From positions 620,001 to 684,000 of the forward strand of contig NZ_PDBS01000001.1 of the NCBI RefSeq assembly GCF_002572525.1: a stretch of 64,000 bases of DNA, read 5' to 3'. How positions within the stretch are numbered: position 1 is the stretch's first letter; each line of letters starts with the position of its first letter. Below, piece by piece: positions 8,067 through 16,288 of the stretch. This DNA comes from Natrinema sp. CBA1119 (GTDB taxonomy: Archaea; Halobacteriota; Halobacteria; Halobacteriales; Natrialbaceae). The translations under genes and the position numbers were made by a program. A model generated the notes under the pieces. It had not been told where the DNA came from and ran no database searches. It worked only from the letters and a program-made list of their open reading frames with translations.

Positions 8067-9878
8067 ATGTGCGGTATTATCGCGCGGATCGGTCACGGAA
8101 ACGCGGCGGAGTCGCTCCTCACGGGGCTCGAGAACCTCGAGTACAGGGGATACGACTCGGCGGGGATCGCCGTCCAGAACGGCTCCGGGGTCAAGGTCCA
8201 CAAGTGTTCAGGTGAGGTGTCCCGCCTCAAATCGAGCCTGAACGGACAACCGCACGGAAACATGGGGATCGGCCACACCCGATGGAGCACCCACGGGCCG
8301 CCGACCGACGAAAACGCCCATCCGCATACGGATACGGCGGGTGACGTCGCGGTCGTCCACAACGGGGTCATCGATAACTACGACGAACTCAAGGCTGAAC
8401 TCCGGGCGAAGGGCCACGAGTTCGACAGCGACACCGACTCGGAGGTCATCCCGCACCTCATCGACGAATACCGAGAGGAAACCGGTGACACCGAACAGGC
8501 GGTCCGCCGGGCCGTCGACACGCTCGAGGGGAGCTACGCGATCGCCGCGATCGTCGACGGCGAGGAAGCGGTCTACGCCGCACGGAAGGGCTCGCCGCTC
8601 GTCCTTGGCCTCGACGACGAGGAGTGGTACCTCGCGAGCGACGTGCCGGCGTTTCTCGAACACACCGACGAGGTGATCTACCTCGAGGACGGCGATATCG
8701 TGGTTCTCGACCCGGACTCCTACCAGATTTCCGATCTCGACGGCACCCCGATCGAGCGATCGACCGACACCGTCGACTGGGATCCGGAGGACGCGGGCAA
8801 AGGCGAGTACGACCATTACATGCTCAAGGAGATCAACAACCAGCCGACCTCCCTCGCCAATACGATCGAGGGACGGATCGAAGACGGCGACGTCGCCTTC
8901 GAGAGTCTCCCGCCCGGCTCGTTCGCCGATATCGACACCGTCCAGTTCGTCGCCTGCGGGACGTCCTATCACGCGGCGATGTACGGCGCACAGCTAGTGC
9001 GAGAGGCCGGCCTCCGAACCGAGGTGCTCCGCGCGAGCGAGTACGGGTCCACGTCCGGGCCGGTCGACGAGAACACGCTCGTCATCGCGGTCACCCAGAG
9101 CGGCGAGACCGCCGACACCCTCGATGCGGTCCGGAAAGCGGCCGAGCGCGGTGCTCGGTCGCTCGCCGTCACGAACGTCGTCGGTTCGACAGCCGCGCGC
9201 GAAGCCGACGATGCGGTCTACATCCGCGCCGGCCCGGAAGTCGGCGTCGCAGCGACGAAGACGTACTCCTCGCAGGCGGTCACGCTCGCGCTGCTCACCC
9301 AGCGAATCGCGGCGGACGTCCCGGAGGGGACTCCCGCCGACGATCGAGCGGGGATGCTCGAGGCGCTCAAGGACCTCCCGGAACACGTCGAGGCCGTCCT
9401 GGAGACGAGTCAGGCGGAAGCGCTCGCCCAAGACGTGTTCGATAGCAAGTCGTACTTCTTTATCGGTCACGGACTCGGCCACTCGGTGGCCCTCGAGGGC
9501 GCGTTGAAGTTCAAGGAGATCACCTACGAGCACGCGGAAGGGTTCGCTGCCGGCCAACTCAAACACGGCCCGCTCGCCCTCGTCACCGATGAGACGCCGG
9601 TGTTCGCCGTCTCGACAGGTAGTGACAGTGATAGTAAGACGAAGACGAACGCGATCGAGGCCCAGTCCCGCGGCGCGCCGATCGTCGCCGTCGGACCGGA
9701 CGATCAGTCCCTCGTCGACGTCGCCGACGACCACCTGTCGGTGCCCGACACCCACCCCGTCTGGGCCGGCCTGCTCGCCAACGTCCAACTCCAGTTGCTC
9801 TCCTACTACGCCGCGAGACAACTCGACCGCCCGATCGACAAACCGCGCAACCTCGCGAAGAGCGTCACAGTCGAATGA
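8067..9878 (+). CDS. glmS: Glutamine--fructose-6-phosphate aminotransferase (isomerizing)
   Basis: GlmS makes glucosamine-6-phosphate from fructose-6-phosphate and glutamine, the entry step to UDP-GlcNAc. The start is fixed by MCGIIARIGHG, because mature enzymes expose Cys2 as the amidotransferase nucleophile; the 13 codons upstream in frame are therefore not translated. The glutaminase domain covers about residues 1-220 and includes GHTRWSTHG and HNGVIDNYDELK. Two SIS sugar-isomerase domains follow (for example CGTSYHAA, TQSGETADT, and the later HGLGHSVALEGALKFKEITY). The protein ends NLAKSVTVE, the usual GlmS C-terminus. The 603-residue length is normal. No glmS-type ribozyme is expected or seen. 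Confidence 0.97.
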   Translation: MCGIIARIGHGNAAESLLTGLENLEYRGYDSAGIAVQNGSGVKVHKCSGEVSRLKSSLNGQPHGNMGIGHTRWSTHGPPTDENAHPHTDTAGDVAVVHNGVIDNYDELKAELRAKGHEFDSDTDSEVIPHLIDEYREETGDTEQAVRRAVDTLEGSYAIAAIVDGEEAVYAARKGSPLVLGLDDEEWYLASDVPAFLEHTDEVIYLEDGDIVVLDPDSYQISDLDGTPIERSTDTVDWDPEDAGKGEYDHYMLKEINNQPTSLANTIEGRIEDGDVAFESLPPGSFADIDTVQFVACGTSYHAAMYGAQLVREAGLRTEVLRASEYGSTSGPVDENTLVIAVTQSGETADTLDAVRKAAERGARSLAVTNVVGSTAAREADDAVYIRAGPEVGVAATKTYSSQAVTLALLTQRIAADVPEGTPADDRAGMLEALKDLPEHVEAVLETSQAEALAQDVFDSKSYFFIGHGLGHSVALEGALKFKEITYEHAEGFAAGQLKHGPLALVTDETPVFAVSTGSDSDSKTKTNAIEAQSRGAPIVAVGPDDQSLVDVADDHLSVPDTHPVWAGLLANVQLQLLSYYAARQLDRPIDKPRNLAKSVTVE

Positions 9879-10759
9879 TCGTCTCGTTTCTCGAGTAACG
9901 TCTTTTCGACGCGTCCGTTCGACACCGACTGCGGCAGTTCTCGAACCGATACCGGACGGAACCGGTCGCGTGTATCCAGCGAACGGTGAGCCACATCGCT
10001 CGGAGCGACGGGATCACAGGGCTCGTCCGTCCGCTCGAGCGATCGAGAGACGACGGCAGAGACCACACGAACCTGGACATCGAGCGGTCACGCACACCGA
10101 TAACAGCAGGCAGCCATACACACCCGAAACGCTGAGCGATCACGGACACTCGGACTGCCGAGGTTCGAGCGTTGGCAGCCACGATCGCCCGCAGCGAGAC
10201 GAGCGATACTCGACGTGCTGTCGAGCCGAGTATCGAGGCGATATGGCGGAACGATCCCGTCCTCGCTCACTCCGTTCTCACCCGAATACGTCGGTGATCT
10301 CCGGAACTACGCCGCAGCAGGCGTGGTACGCGCCAGGTACAGGATACCACTCCTCTCGAGTAGTCACGAGTAGTCGTTTCACGTGACTCCGATATCCGAT
10401 CGATCACGGGCATTCCTCGAGGAGAGGGACGCTCGTTGCCACCGCATTTGCACTGCTCCCTGCCATCGATTCCAGTGAACACGGTGATCGATGGTGGGAC
10501 AGGTGATCGGATGATGAACCGAGGCCGATAGTACGGAATCGTAAAACGAGTGTCGAAGGGCTTTGCACGCTTCGTGGCTCTGTTCGCGTTTGAGGTCCGA
10601 TCAGCGAGCGAGTCGCTGAGCGGTGTCCCTACCGGCACGAGAAAGAGTCCGGGTCACGTCGACGCTCGAACAACCAGTCGATCGGCGAACGTACCGGTGC
10701 GATCGATTCTGAGAAACGGTGAAAACGAATGATAAAATCGTAGCTGAACCGAATCGGTG
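9879..10759. other. Long intergenic region without supported genes
   Basis: About 880 bp. Open frames here are short, arginine-rich and lack protein-like composition. A perfect 9-bp inverted repeat (CGATACTCG at 10204-10212, CGAGTATCG at 10227-10235) encloses an alternative TCGAC/GTCGA pair, so two hairpins compete. A short direct repeat, cgagtagtc, occurs twice near 10356-10375. No tRNA or transposase remnant was recognised. Confidence 0.5.
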
Positions 10760-11746
10760 CTAGTTGTCAGCTATCTCGTATTCCAACCGCATTGTGTCGT
10801 CACCATCGAACTCGACTGTCTGTTCCTCCGACTCGTTCCCGTCCACAGTCACGGTCAACGAATACTCGCCGTTCTCGCGCTCGAAGTCGACCTCGCCGTT
10901 CTGGTCGACGGTTTTCTCCTCTTTCCCTCGAACGTCTCCAAACGTTTCCCGCTCGAGCGCAACGGTCGCATTGTCGAGCGTGTCGCCGTTCTGGTCTTGC
11001 ACGATGAACGTCACCGTGCTACTATCGTCGCTCGACTCGTCACCGTCCGAGCCGTCGCCATCGTCCGAGCTGTCGTCTTCTTCCTCGAGCGTCAGCTCGA
11101 TCGATTCGTCGTCGCCGTCGATCTCGACGCTGTCTTCAGCGGACTGGTATCCGTCCGTGTTCGCGGTGACGCTGTAGGTGCCGTCCTCGACCTCCCACTC
11201 GACCTCGCCGTCTCCGCCGGTCGTTTTCTCGTCGCTGGAGGCGTCATCGAGGCTCACGTCGGCCCCGTCGATCGCGTTACCGTCTTGGTCTATCACGGAC
11301 ACTGTCAACGCGTGTGTTCTGTCGTCGCCGTCGTTACTATCTCCGTTGTCACCACCGTCGCTGTCATCGCCGTCAGTATTGCCATCATCACTATCGCCAT
11401 CGCCGTCGCTGTCGTCCCCACCGTCGCCGGTATCGCTGTCACCACTGTCGGTATCGCCATCACCACTATCGCCGGTATCGCCGTCACTGCCGTCGGTATC
11501 ATCGGTTTCGTTCCCACTGCCAGCGTCCGCGGCGTCGCCGTCCGACGAGTCGATATCGTCGGCCGGTTGGCTCGAGTCGTCAAATCGGTCGGTGACCGAT
11601 CCGATGGCGCTGCTGACGGATGCCCCGCTCGCAGCGAGTACCAGTCCGGCCAGGAGGAAGACGATGCCACTGATAGTGAGTAAAACCTGGACGCTGCGCT
11701 GAATCGATCGGGTCTTCGTGCCGTGTTGTTGGGTGTTGCGGCTCAT
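10760..11746 (-). CDS. Membrane-anchored surface protein with Asp/Ser/Gly tract and two carboxypeptidase-regulatory-like domains
   Basis: The protein has 328 residues. A short cytoplasmic N-terminus precedes one hydrophobic helix (about 20-42), which would leave the rest outside the cell as an uncleaved anchor. Residues ~62-142 are almost entirely Asp, Ser, Gly, Asn and Thr. Two similar beta-rich modules follow (about 147-221 and 244-325). Each has the pattern VxDQxGxxxDxAxVxL ... GEVxxExExGxYSxTV, as in carboxypeptidase-regulatory-like or SpaA/PEGA-type Ig modules. A second acidic linker (222-243) separates them. No LPXTG, PGF-CTERM or C-terminal helix is present, so archaeosortase processing is not indicated. 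Function is unknown; a stalked surface structural or adhesive protein fits. Confidence 0.8.
   Translation of the reverse strand: MSRNTQQHGTKTRSIQRSVQVLLTISGIVFLLAGLVLAASGASVSSAIGSVTDRFDDSSQPADDIDSSDGDAADAGSGNETDDTDGSDGDTGDSGDGDTDSGDSDTGDGGDDSDGDGDSDDGNTDGDDSDGGDNGDSNDGDDRTHALTVSVIDQDGNAIDGADVSLDDASSDEKTTGGDGEVEWEVEDGTYSVTANTDGYQSAEDSVEIDGDDESIELTLEEEDDSSDDGDGSDGDESSDDSSTVTFIVQDQNGDTLDNATVALERETFGDVRGKEEKTVDQNGEVDFERENGEYSLTVTVDGNESEEQTVEFDGDDTMRLEYEIADN
11321..11563 (-). repeat. Low-complexity GAC/TCC-type tract encoding the Asp/Ser/Gly stalk
   Basis: Within the surface-protein gene, about 243 bp are built from near-repeats of short units coding GDSDGD-like peptides. On the opposite strand the tract reads as a long hydrophobic Val/Ile/Ala frame, an artefact of the repeats. 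Such tracts are prone to length change by slippage. Confidence 0.8.
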
Positions 11747-12213
11747 TATCGGTAATTGAGGGATTGCAATCCGGTGATCAGTGGGTTACGCACTCGTCGT
11801 CTCGCTGACCGCTGCGACCGTCAGTCGTCGTCGGGCCGCGGGCGGCCAGTCGGTCGTCTCCGCCCTCGAGCGATCAGTTTCCGCTGTCGAAACGACCACG
11901 CTCTCGGTCGACTGTCGATTCAGACGGCCGTTGGAGGCGTTGTACTGGTCGTACCGCTCGTCGCGGACGAGTATGCGAGATTTCATTACGCGATACTTTC
12001 GCTGTTCGGCGGTTCACTATACGGATCATAAAGCCGTTTCAATGGGACAAATGCCCCCGCTCAGAGCCTGAATGACGAGGAGCGTCGCCGTTGATTCGGA
12101 CCGGTGATACCGTTTCGAACACCGTGGGATCCCGTGAGTTCGAGTACCCTGAACGACGACCAGAGTAGCCACTGTCGCCCTGCGCGTATTTCTCCCCGGC
12201 AGCACTACTCGGA
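11747..12213. other. Intergenic region, 467 bp, no supported gene
   Basis: Contains the upstream region of the surface-protein gene. A TATA-like atacggatcataaagc lies near 12018-12035. Short open frames are Arg/Ser-rich and unconvincing. No repeat or RNA gene was recognised. Confidence 0.45.
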
Positions 12214-12411
12214 TCAGTCGCCGTCGGGGTCGGGCCCGAGACCGTCATTCGAATCGTCAACCGGTTCGAAGTCGGTCGAACCGCACGAACAGCCGTCCTG
12301 CCCGATGATCTGAATCTCGCCGTCCGGCCACCGTCGCGCCGCGTAGGCGGATCCACACGCCGTACACGCTGCGAGCACCCTCGTTACATCGTCTTTGTGC
12401 GCCATCCCCAT
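12214..12411 (-). CDS. Small zinc-ribbon protein
   Basis: This 65-residue protein has a four-cysteine zinc ribbon: CTACG near residues 16-20 and CSCG near 41-44. The core resembles the zinc-binding mini-proteins common in haloarchaea. The tail (FEPVDDSNDGLGPDPDGD) is acidic, as expected of a halophile. The start may be the second Met (MAHKDD, 12405) rather than the first. No partner gene is clearly linked: the next gene upstream on the same strand ends 95 bp away. The molecular role is unknown; nucleic-acid or protein binding is the usual guess for such ribbons. Confidence 0.75.
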   Translation of the reverse strand: MGMAHKDDVTRVLAACTACGSAYAARRWPDGEIQIIGQDGCSCGSTDFEPVDDSNDGLGPDPDGD

Positions 12412-12506
12412 CGTGACGTAGGAAAAACACCGGAATCAAGGTTTCCACTCGAGGGGAAGTGTCACGAAAGCGGACCGGTTACACACCGGGCCGACGCTAT
12501 GGGGCA

Positions 12507-12686
12507 TCAGTCCCGATAAACGATGTACCCCTGCGCCTCGAGTTCCTCGAGCACCTCGTCGGGGACCGTCGCCTCCGGCGCGCTCGTCTCCGCGTACTCG
12601 AGTTCGGTGTCGCCGACGACCTCGAAAGCGTAGTCGGTTCCCTCGTAGTCGACGACGACCCGTGCGTCTTCGATCGTGAGATCCAT
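12507..12686 (-). CDS. Small acidic protein (59 aa), unknown function
   Basis: This short frame starts MDLTIEDARVVVDYEGTDYA and ends EELEAQGYIVYRD. The composition is strongly acidic, with third-codon G/C bias typical of real haloarchaeal genes. The pattern (short beta strands, then a C-terminal helix EVLEELEAQ) suggests a compact folded protein. A good TATA box (ctttatac on the minus strand, 12717-12724) lies 31-38 nt upstream of the ATG, consistent with a short leader. I do not recognise the family with certainty; it resembles the many small conserved haloarchaeal proteins of unknown function. Confidence 0.72.
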   Translation of the reverse strand: MDLTIEDARVVVDYEGTDYAFEVVGDTELEYAETSAPEATVPDEVLEELEAQGYIVYRD

Positions 12687-12716
12687 CGGAATCGGCTCCG
12701 CGTACGCCGACGCCGC

Positions 12717-12724
12717 GTATAAAG
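12717..12724 (-). promoter_or_regulatory. TATA box of the 59-aa protein gene
   Basis: CTTTATAC on the minus strand, 31-38 nt before the ATG at 12686, matches the position and sequence of an archaeal TATA box for a leaderless or short-leader mRNA. Confidence 0.6.
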
Positions 12725-12894
12725 ATGGGGCGGGAGATGGCTGGGTGACAGCGTTCGTCGGAACGGAGAACGGATGACACGTACTGATCGAACCCGCCGC
12801 TCTCGAGTCGAAGGCCGGCTCGGTGGGGATCGAACGTCGCCGTCGTTTCGGGGGAGGGGAACTGTGCCGTCGTTTGGGGCGGGAGACCGGGCTG

Positions 12895-13290
12895 TTATTC
12901 GTTGAGGTGACCGCGATAGCCTTTCGGTTCGAACCCGCGTCGGCAGATCACGCGCTTGCGACCGACGGTGATGGCGCTGACCTGGTCGTCGTCCTCCATC
13001 CGGTCGATAACGTCTTCGAGTCGATCCGTCGACCACCCCGTTTCCTCGCGAATGGTCGATTGGTCGACGCGACCGCCGCGTTTGACGAGCAATCGGAGAA
13101 TTTTGTCCTCGTCCGGGAGGTCGTGTTCGTCGACGCCGTACTCGATTTCTTCGGCATAACTTAACGTTTCGTCGTCGGATTCCTCGCTCGTTTTCTCGCT
13201 CGATGTCGATGCAGACTCGCTCGCTCGGGACTCGTCGGACGACCCGCTCCAGAGAGACGAGATGCGAGTCCAGAGTGTATTGAATACCAT
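12895..13290 (-). CDS. Soluble winged-helix regulator
   Basis: The protein has 131 residues. After a Ser/Glu-rich N-terminus (about 60 residues), the C-terminal half is a winged helix: EDKILRLLVKRGGRVDQ, then the helix-turn-helix STIREETGWSTDRLEDVID, then the wing SAITVGRKRVICRRG. The core pattern (LRLLV..GGR..Q..I..ETGWS) closely resembles the membrane-bound regulator at 6608-7297, so the two are paralogues, but this one has no transmembrane helix. A TATA-like CTTATGATA is 25-33 nt upstream on the minus strand (13315-13323). Its targets are unknown. Confidence 0.8.
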   Translation of the reverse strand: MVFNTLWTRISSLWSGSSDESRASESASTSSEKTSEESDDETLSYAEEIEYGVDEHDLPDEDKILRLLVKRGGRVDQSTIREETGWSTDRLEDVIDRMEDDDQVSAITVGRKRVICRRGFEPKGYRGHLNE

Positions 13291-13761
13291 CTATTGATCA
13301 CGCTCCATTGGAACTATCATAAGTTGAACGCCCACCTACCTTGGTTTTATGTTTTGGAAATGACATGGTTGCAAGCCGGCGATTACGGCGTGACTATCGT
13401 GACGGTTCCGTCGTCGAATAGCCGCTTCCTTGCGACCCGCAAGCCAGTTATCACTTTGAGCGACCGACAGGCTCGCCGACAACGCGATTCCGACCGAGGC
13501 GCTCATCTACCACTCGGTCGATACTGCGGTAGTCACCGATTTCCGCGTCTCGAGCCCTGTTACCGGTCGTAACACGGGAACACTGTTACCACTTGCGACA
13601 CGCGGTTCGCGCCGTCCGTTCGAGCGGGTGTCGACGCGACTCGCTCGCACCGAGTGACGCGCCGACAGTTGTCAGCGGCGTCGCCTTACCCCCAAGCGAG
13701 CCGAGACGTGACCGTCGCTGTATCCGATCACGCGCTGCCAGGAGAAGCGAATGTAGCCGTC
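13291..13761. other. Intergenic region, 471 bp, no supported gene
   Basis: Apart from the promoter of the regulator at its left end, nothing is recognised: no protein-like frame, RNA gene or strong repeat. It is downstream of surE on the minus strand. The first 60 bp are relatively AT-rich, as expected for a promoter region. Confidence 0.45.
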
Positions 13762-14550
13762 TCAGAGACTGCTGTAGGTGTCAGCGAGCGCGTCGAGCGC
13801 CTCGTGGTGGTTCGTCGAGTGAGGCGCGGTCAGCGGCGAGACGCTGATACGGCCCTCGACGACCGCGCGGCGGTCGGTGCCCTCGGGATCGGGAAGCCCG
13901 TCGGGGGTCATGTCCTCCCAGACGCGGTCGTGAAGGGTAACGTGTGCGCCGTCGCGTTCGGCGTCCATCTCGTAGCGTTTCGAGGGGCGCGTGACATCGA
14001 TCGGGGCGGGTTCGCCGTCCGGCAGCGGAACGTTGACGTTGAGATAGGCGGCGTGGTCGAAGACGCCGGCCTCGAGCGCGCGCTCGGCGAGATAGCTCGT
14101 GACGCGGGTCGCTTCGGCGTAGTCGTCGTCGGATACCTCGGTCTCCGCGAACGGCGTGTCGTCGACGGGGACGTACAGCGAGGTCGCGATCGCGGGGACG
14201 TCGAAGAAGGCGGCCTCGACGGCCGCACTGATCGTTCCCGAACGACCGAGGACGTACTCGCCGAGGTTCGCTCCCTTGTTACAGCCGGCGACGACGAGGT
14301 CCGGAAACGGGCCGAGTTCGGCGAGGCCGGCGACGACGCAGTCAGCAGGGGTCCCGTAGACCGCATAGCCCAGTTCGTGGTCGTCGACCTCGACTTCGTG
14401 GGAAAGCGACCGGCCGCAGGCGCTTCGGTCGTCGGCCGGCGCGACGACGGTCACGTTGGCGTGCTCGGAGAGGGCGTCGTACAGCGCCCTGATACCGGTG
14501 CTGTCGATCCCGTCGTCGTTGGTCAACAGGATCTCGAGGTCGTCGCTCAT
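13762..14550 (-). CDS. surE: 5'/3'-nucleotidase SurE
   Basis: SurE is a metal-dependent survival-protein phosphatase that dephosphorylates nucleoside 5'- and 3'-monophosphates. The start MSDDLEILLTNDDGIDSTG carries the family signature, with the metal-binding DD of TNDDG near the N-terminus. The second motif is APADDRSACGRSLS, followed by GTPADCVVAG and AGCNKGANLGEYVLGRSGTISAA, where the Asn and Ser complete the metal and phosphate site. The 262-residue length is normal. A longer in-frame extension upstream is Arg/Ser-rich and not credible. The gene stands alone, 172 bp from the methyltransferase gene end. Confidence 0.95.
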   Translation of the reverse strand: MSDDLEILLTNDDGIDSTGIRALYDALSEHANVTVVAPADDRSACGRSLSHEVEVDDHELGYAVYGTPADCVVAGLAELGPFPDLVVAGCNKGANLGEYVLGRSGTISAAVEAAFFDVPAIATSLYVPVDDTPFAETEVSDDDYAEATRVTSYLAERALEAGVFDHAAYLNVNVPLPDGEPAPIDVTRPSKRYEMDAERDGAHVTLHDRVWEDMTPDGLPDPEGTDRRAVVEGRISVSPLTAPHSTNHHEALDALADTYSSL

Positions 14551-14722
14551 GTCACGCCGGTCGGTCGGCGGTACGAAAAGCCCACCGCTTTTCCGTCTCG
14601 TGCGATTCGGTCGGCTGTCTCGGGTGGGTTGGTCGACCGTTTTAGGCGATCCGCTGTCACCGTGTCCCGGCGCACCGCGACCTGCCAGACGGGCGCGCCG
14701 AAACAGACTACCAGTAACCGCC

Positions 14723-16288
14723 TCAGCCGATTCGATCGACGACCGTCTCCTCGTCGACGACCAGATTGTAGGCTTCCTCGTCGTCGTTCCAGAGCGCGAG
14801 GATGCGTTCGAACGTGCAGACCTCGCCATAGTCGGCCTCGAGTAGCGGTCTGTTGAGCGACGTTTCGTTCGTCACGACGGCGTAGTGATCGACGGCTTCG
14901 CTGCCGTCGCTGATCTTGAACAGCGGATTCGACCGGCCGCCGCGGCCGCCGTTCCCGTCGCCGTCCCCGCTTAACGACCGGCTAAGCTTCGCCGCCACGA
15001 TATCGATCCGGTTCGTGACGTGGCGTCCCATCTCGGCCATCTTCGCCCACTTGTTCGTCTCGAGCGCCATATCGATCCGTCGACGACCGTCGAGGCGCAG
15101 GAGCGAGTAGGAAAACTGGACGTCGACGTTGACGAACTCGCCGGGTGCGTGATCGTCGTCGTCGGCCGGCGCGGCCTCGTCGAGACGCCGCTGGAAGTCC
15201 GGAACGGCGAGATCCGGGCGGACGTCGAACGACCAGCCCCGGTCCGACGGGGTTTCACCGGGCCAGAGCCTGACGGCGGGACCGTAAACGGTCACCGCTC
15301 CGCGACGATAGGCTGCCGAGTCGGAATCGCCAGACGCGTCGATGTCTACGGCCGCTCGGTCCCAGAGACGCTCACCCTCGAGGTCCCGTTCCACCTCGCG
15401 CAGTCCCACGCTGGTGTTCTTGTCCGCAGGCGCCATCGCGAGCAGCGCCCCCTCCGGCGCGAGCGTCTCGAGGAACGATCGCGTGACTTCGGCGGGATCC
15501 TCGAGTTCGCTCAGGACGTTGCAGGCGAGGACGAGATCGAAGCCGTCGTCCGGTGCGGTGGGATCGAACCCATCGCCGGAACCGCCACCGTTCACGGCCT
15601 CGCTCGGATCGAACGCCTCCGCGGTGGTCCGGTGAATCGTCGTGTGGACGTTCCGCCCCGTCTCCGCGAGCAGTTCCTCGAGCACGTCCGCGGCCGCGCT
15701 CGGCTCGATCGCGTGATACTCGAGCAGGGAATCGTCGGGGAGGTAGTCACAGAGGCCGAGCGCGGGGCCGCCGACGCCAGCGCCGATATCGAGGACCCGA
15801 AGCTTCCGGCCCAGTAGCCCCCGTTCCGCGAGATCGTCGAGCGCGTACTGCACCGCCGCGTAATAGGCCGGAAGGTGGTAGATCGCGTACCCCGCGGCCA
15901 CGTCGTCGTCGTACTCGACCGGTCGCCCGTCGAGGTAGCTCGCTTTGAACCGACGGATCGTCGAGCGGAGCAGGTCCCCCGACGCGCCGCCCTCCCAGTT
16001 CGGGCCATACCGATCGGCGAGCAGGTCCTCGAGCCGGCGTTCGTAGTCGGCTGGAAGCCGTTCGATCGGTCCCCCCAGGGGCTGAACCGGCTCGTCGTCG
16101 ACCGGAACGAACAGCCCGTCGTCCCGCTCGAGGAGTCCGAGGTCGGCGGCCTCCTCGCGGAGGAGTTGTCTGACCACTGCCGGATGGGGCGCCCCCTCGA
16201 CGTACTCGCAGATCTCCTCGGGGTCGATCGGCCGGACGTTGCGCAGATACTTCGCGTTCGATCGAACGGCGTCTCGATGGTCGCTCAC
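14723..16288 (-). CDS. SAM-dependent methyltransferase, Rsm22-like
   Basis: This 521-residue protein has a central class I methyltransferase domain. Motif I is RVLDIGAGVGGPALGL, an acidic Glu follows at EYHAIEPS, and a post-motif reads FDLVLACNVLSELEDP. The N-terminal ~150 residues are helical, with the RYGPNWEGGASGDLLRS segment. A C-terminal domain follows after LWPGETPSDRGW. The overall architecture matches the Rsm22/mS-rRNA-associated methyltransferase-like family, whose members in eukaryotes act on the small mitochondrial ribosome; the archaeal substrate is not established. A Gly/Asp-rich insert (SLSGDGDGNGGRGGRS) lies near the C-terminus. The start overlaps tyrA by 4 bp (ATGA), so the two are co-translated. 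Confidence 0.75.
   Translation of the reverse strand: MSDHRDAVRSNAKYLRNVRPIDPEEICEYVEGAPHPAVVRQLLREEAADLGLLERDDGLFVPVDDEPVQPLGGPIERLPADYERRLEDLLADRYGPNWEGGASGDLLRSTIRRFKASYLDGRPVEYDDDVAAGYAIYHLPAYYAAVQYALDDLAERGLLGRKLRVLDIGAGVGGPALGLCDYLPDDSLLEYHAIEPSAAADVLEELLAETGRNVHTTIHRTTAEAFDPSEAVNGGGSGDGFDPTAPDDGFDLVLACNVLSELEDPAEVTRSFLETLAPEGALLAMAPADKNTSVGLREVERDLEGERLWDRAAVDIDASGDSDSAAYRRGAVTVYGPAVRLWPGETPSDRGWSFDVRPDLAVPDFQRRLDEAAPADDDDHAPGEFVNVDVQFSYSLLRLDGRRRIDMALETNKWAKMAEMGRHVTNRIDIVAAKLSRSLSGDGDGNGGRGGRSNPLFKISDGSEAVDHYAVVTNETSLNRPLLEADYGEVCTFERILALWNDDEEAYNLVVDEETVVDRIG

Noticed and set aside
9879-10757. Insertion sequence or transposase remnant in the long gap
   Set aside because: No transposase motif, no terminal inverted repeats and no target duplication were seen.
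10757-11683. Plus-strand frame of 308 residues with Val/Ile/Ala repeats that looks like a membrane protein
   Set aside because: It is the antisense of the Asp/Ser/Gly tract; the hydrophobicity is a product of GAC/TCC repeats, and the minus-strand protein has clear domains.
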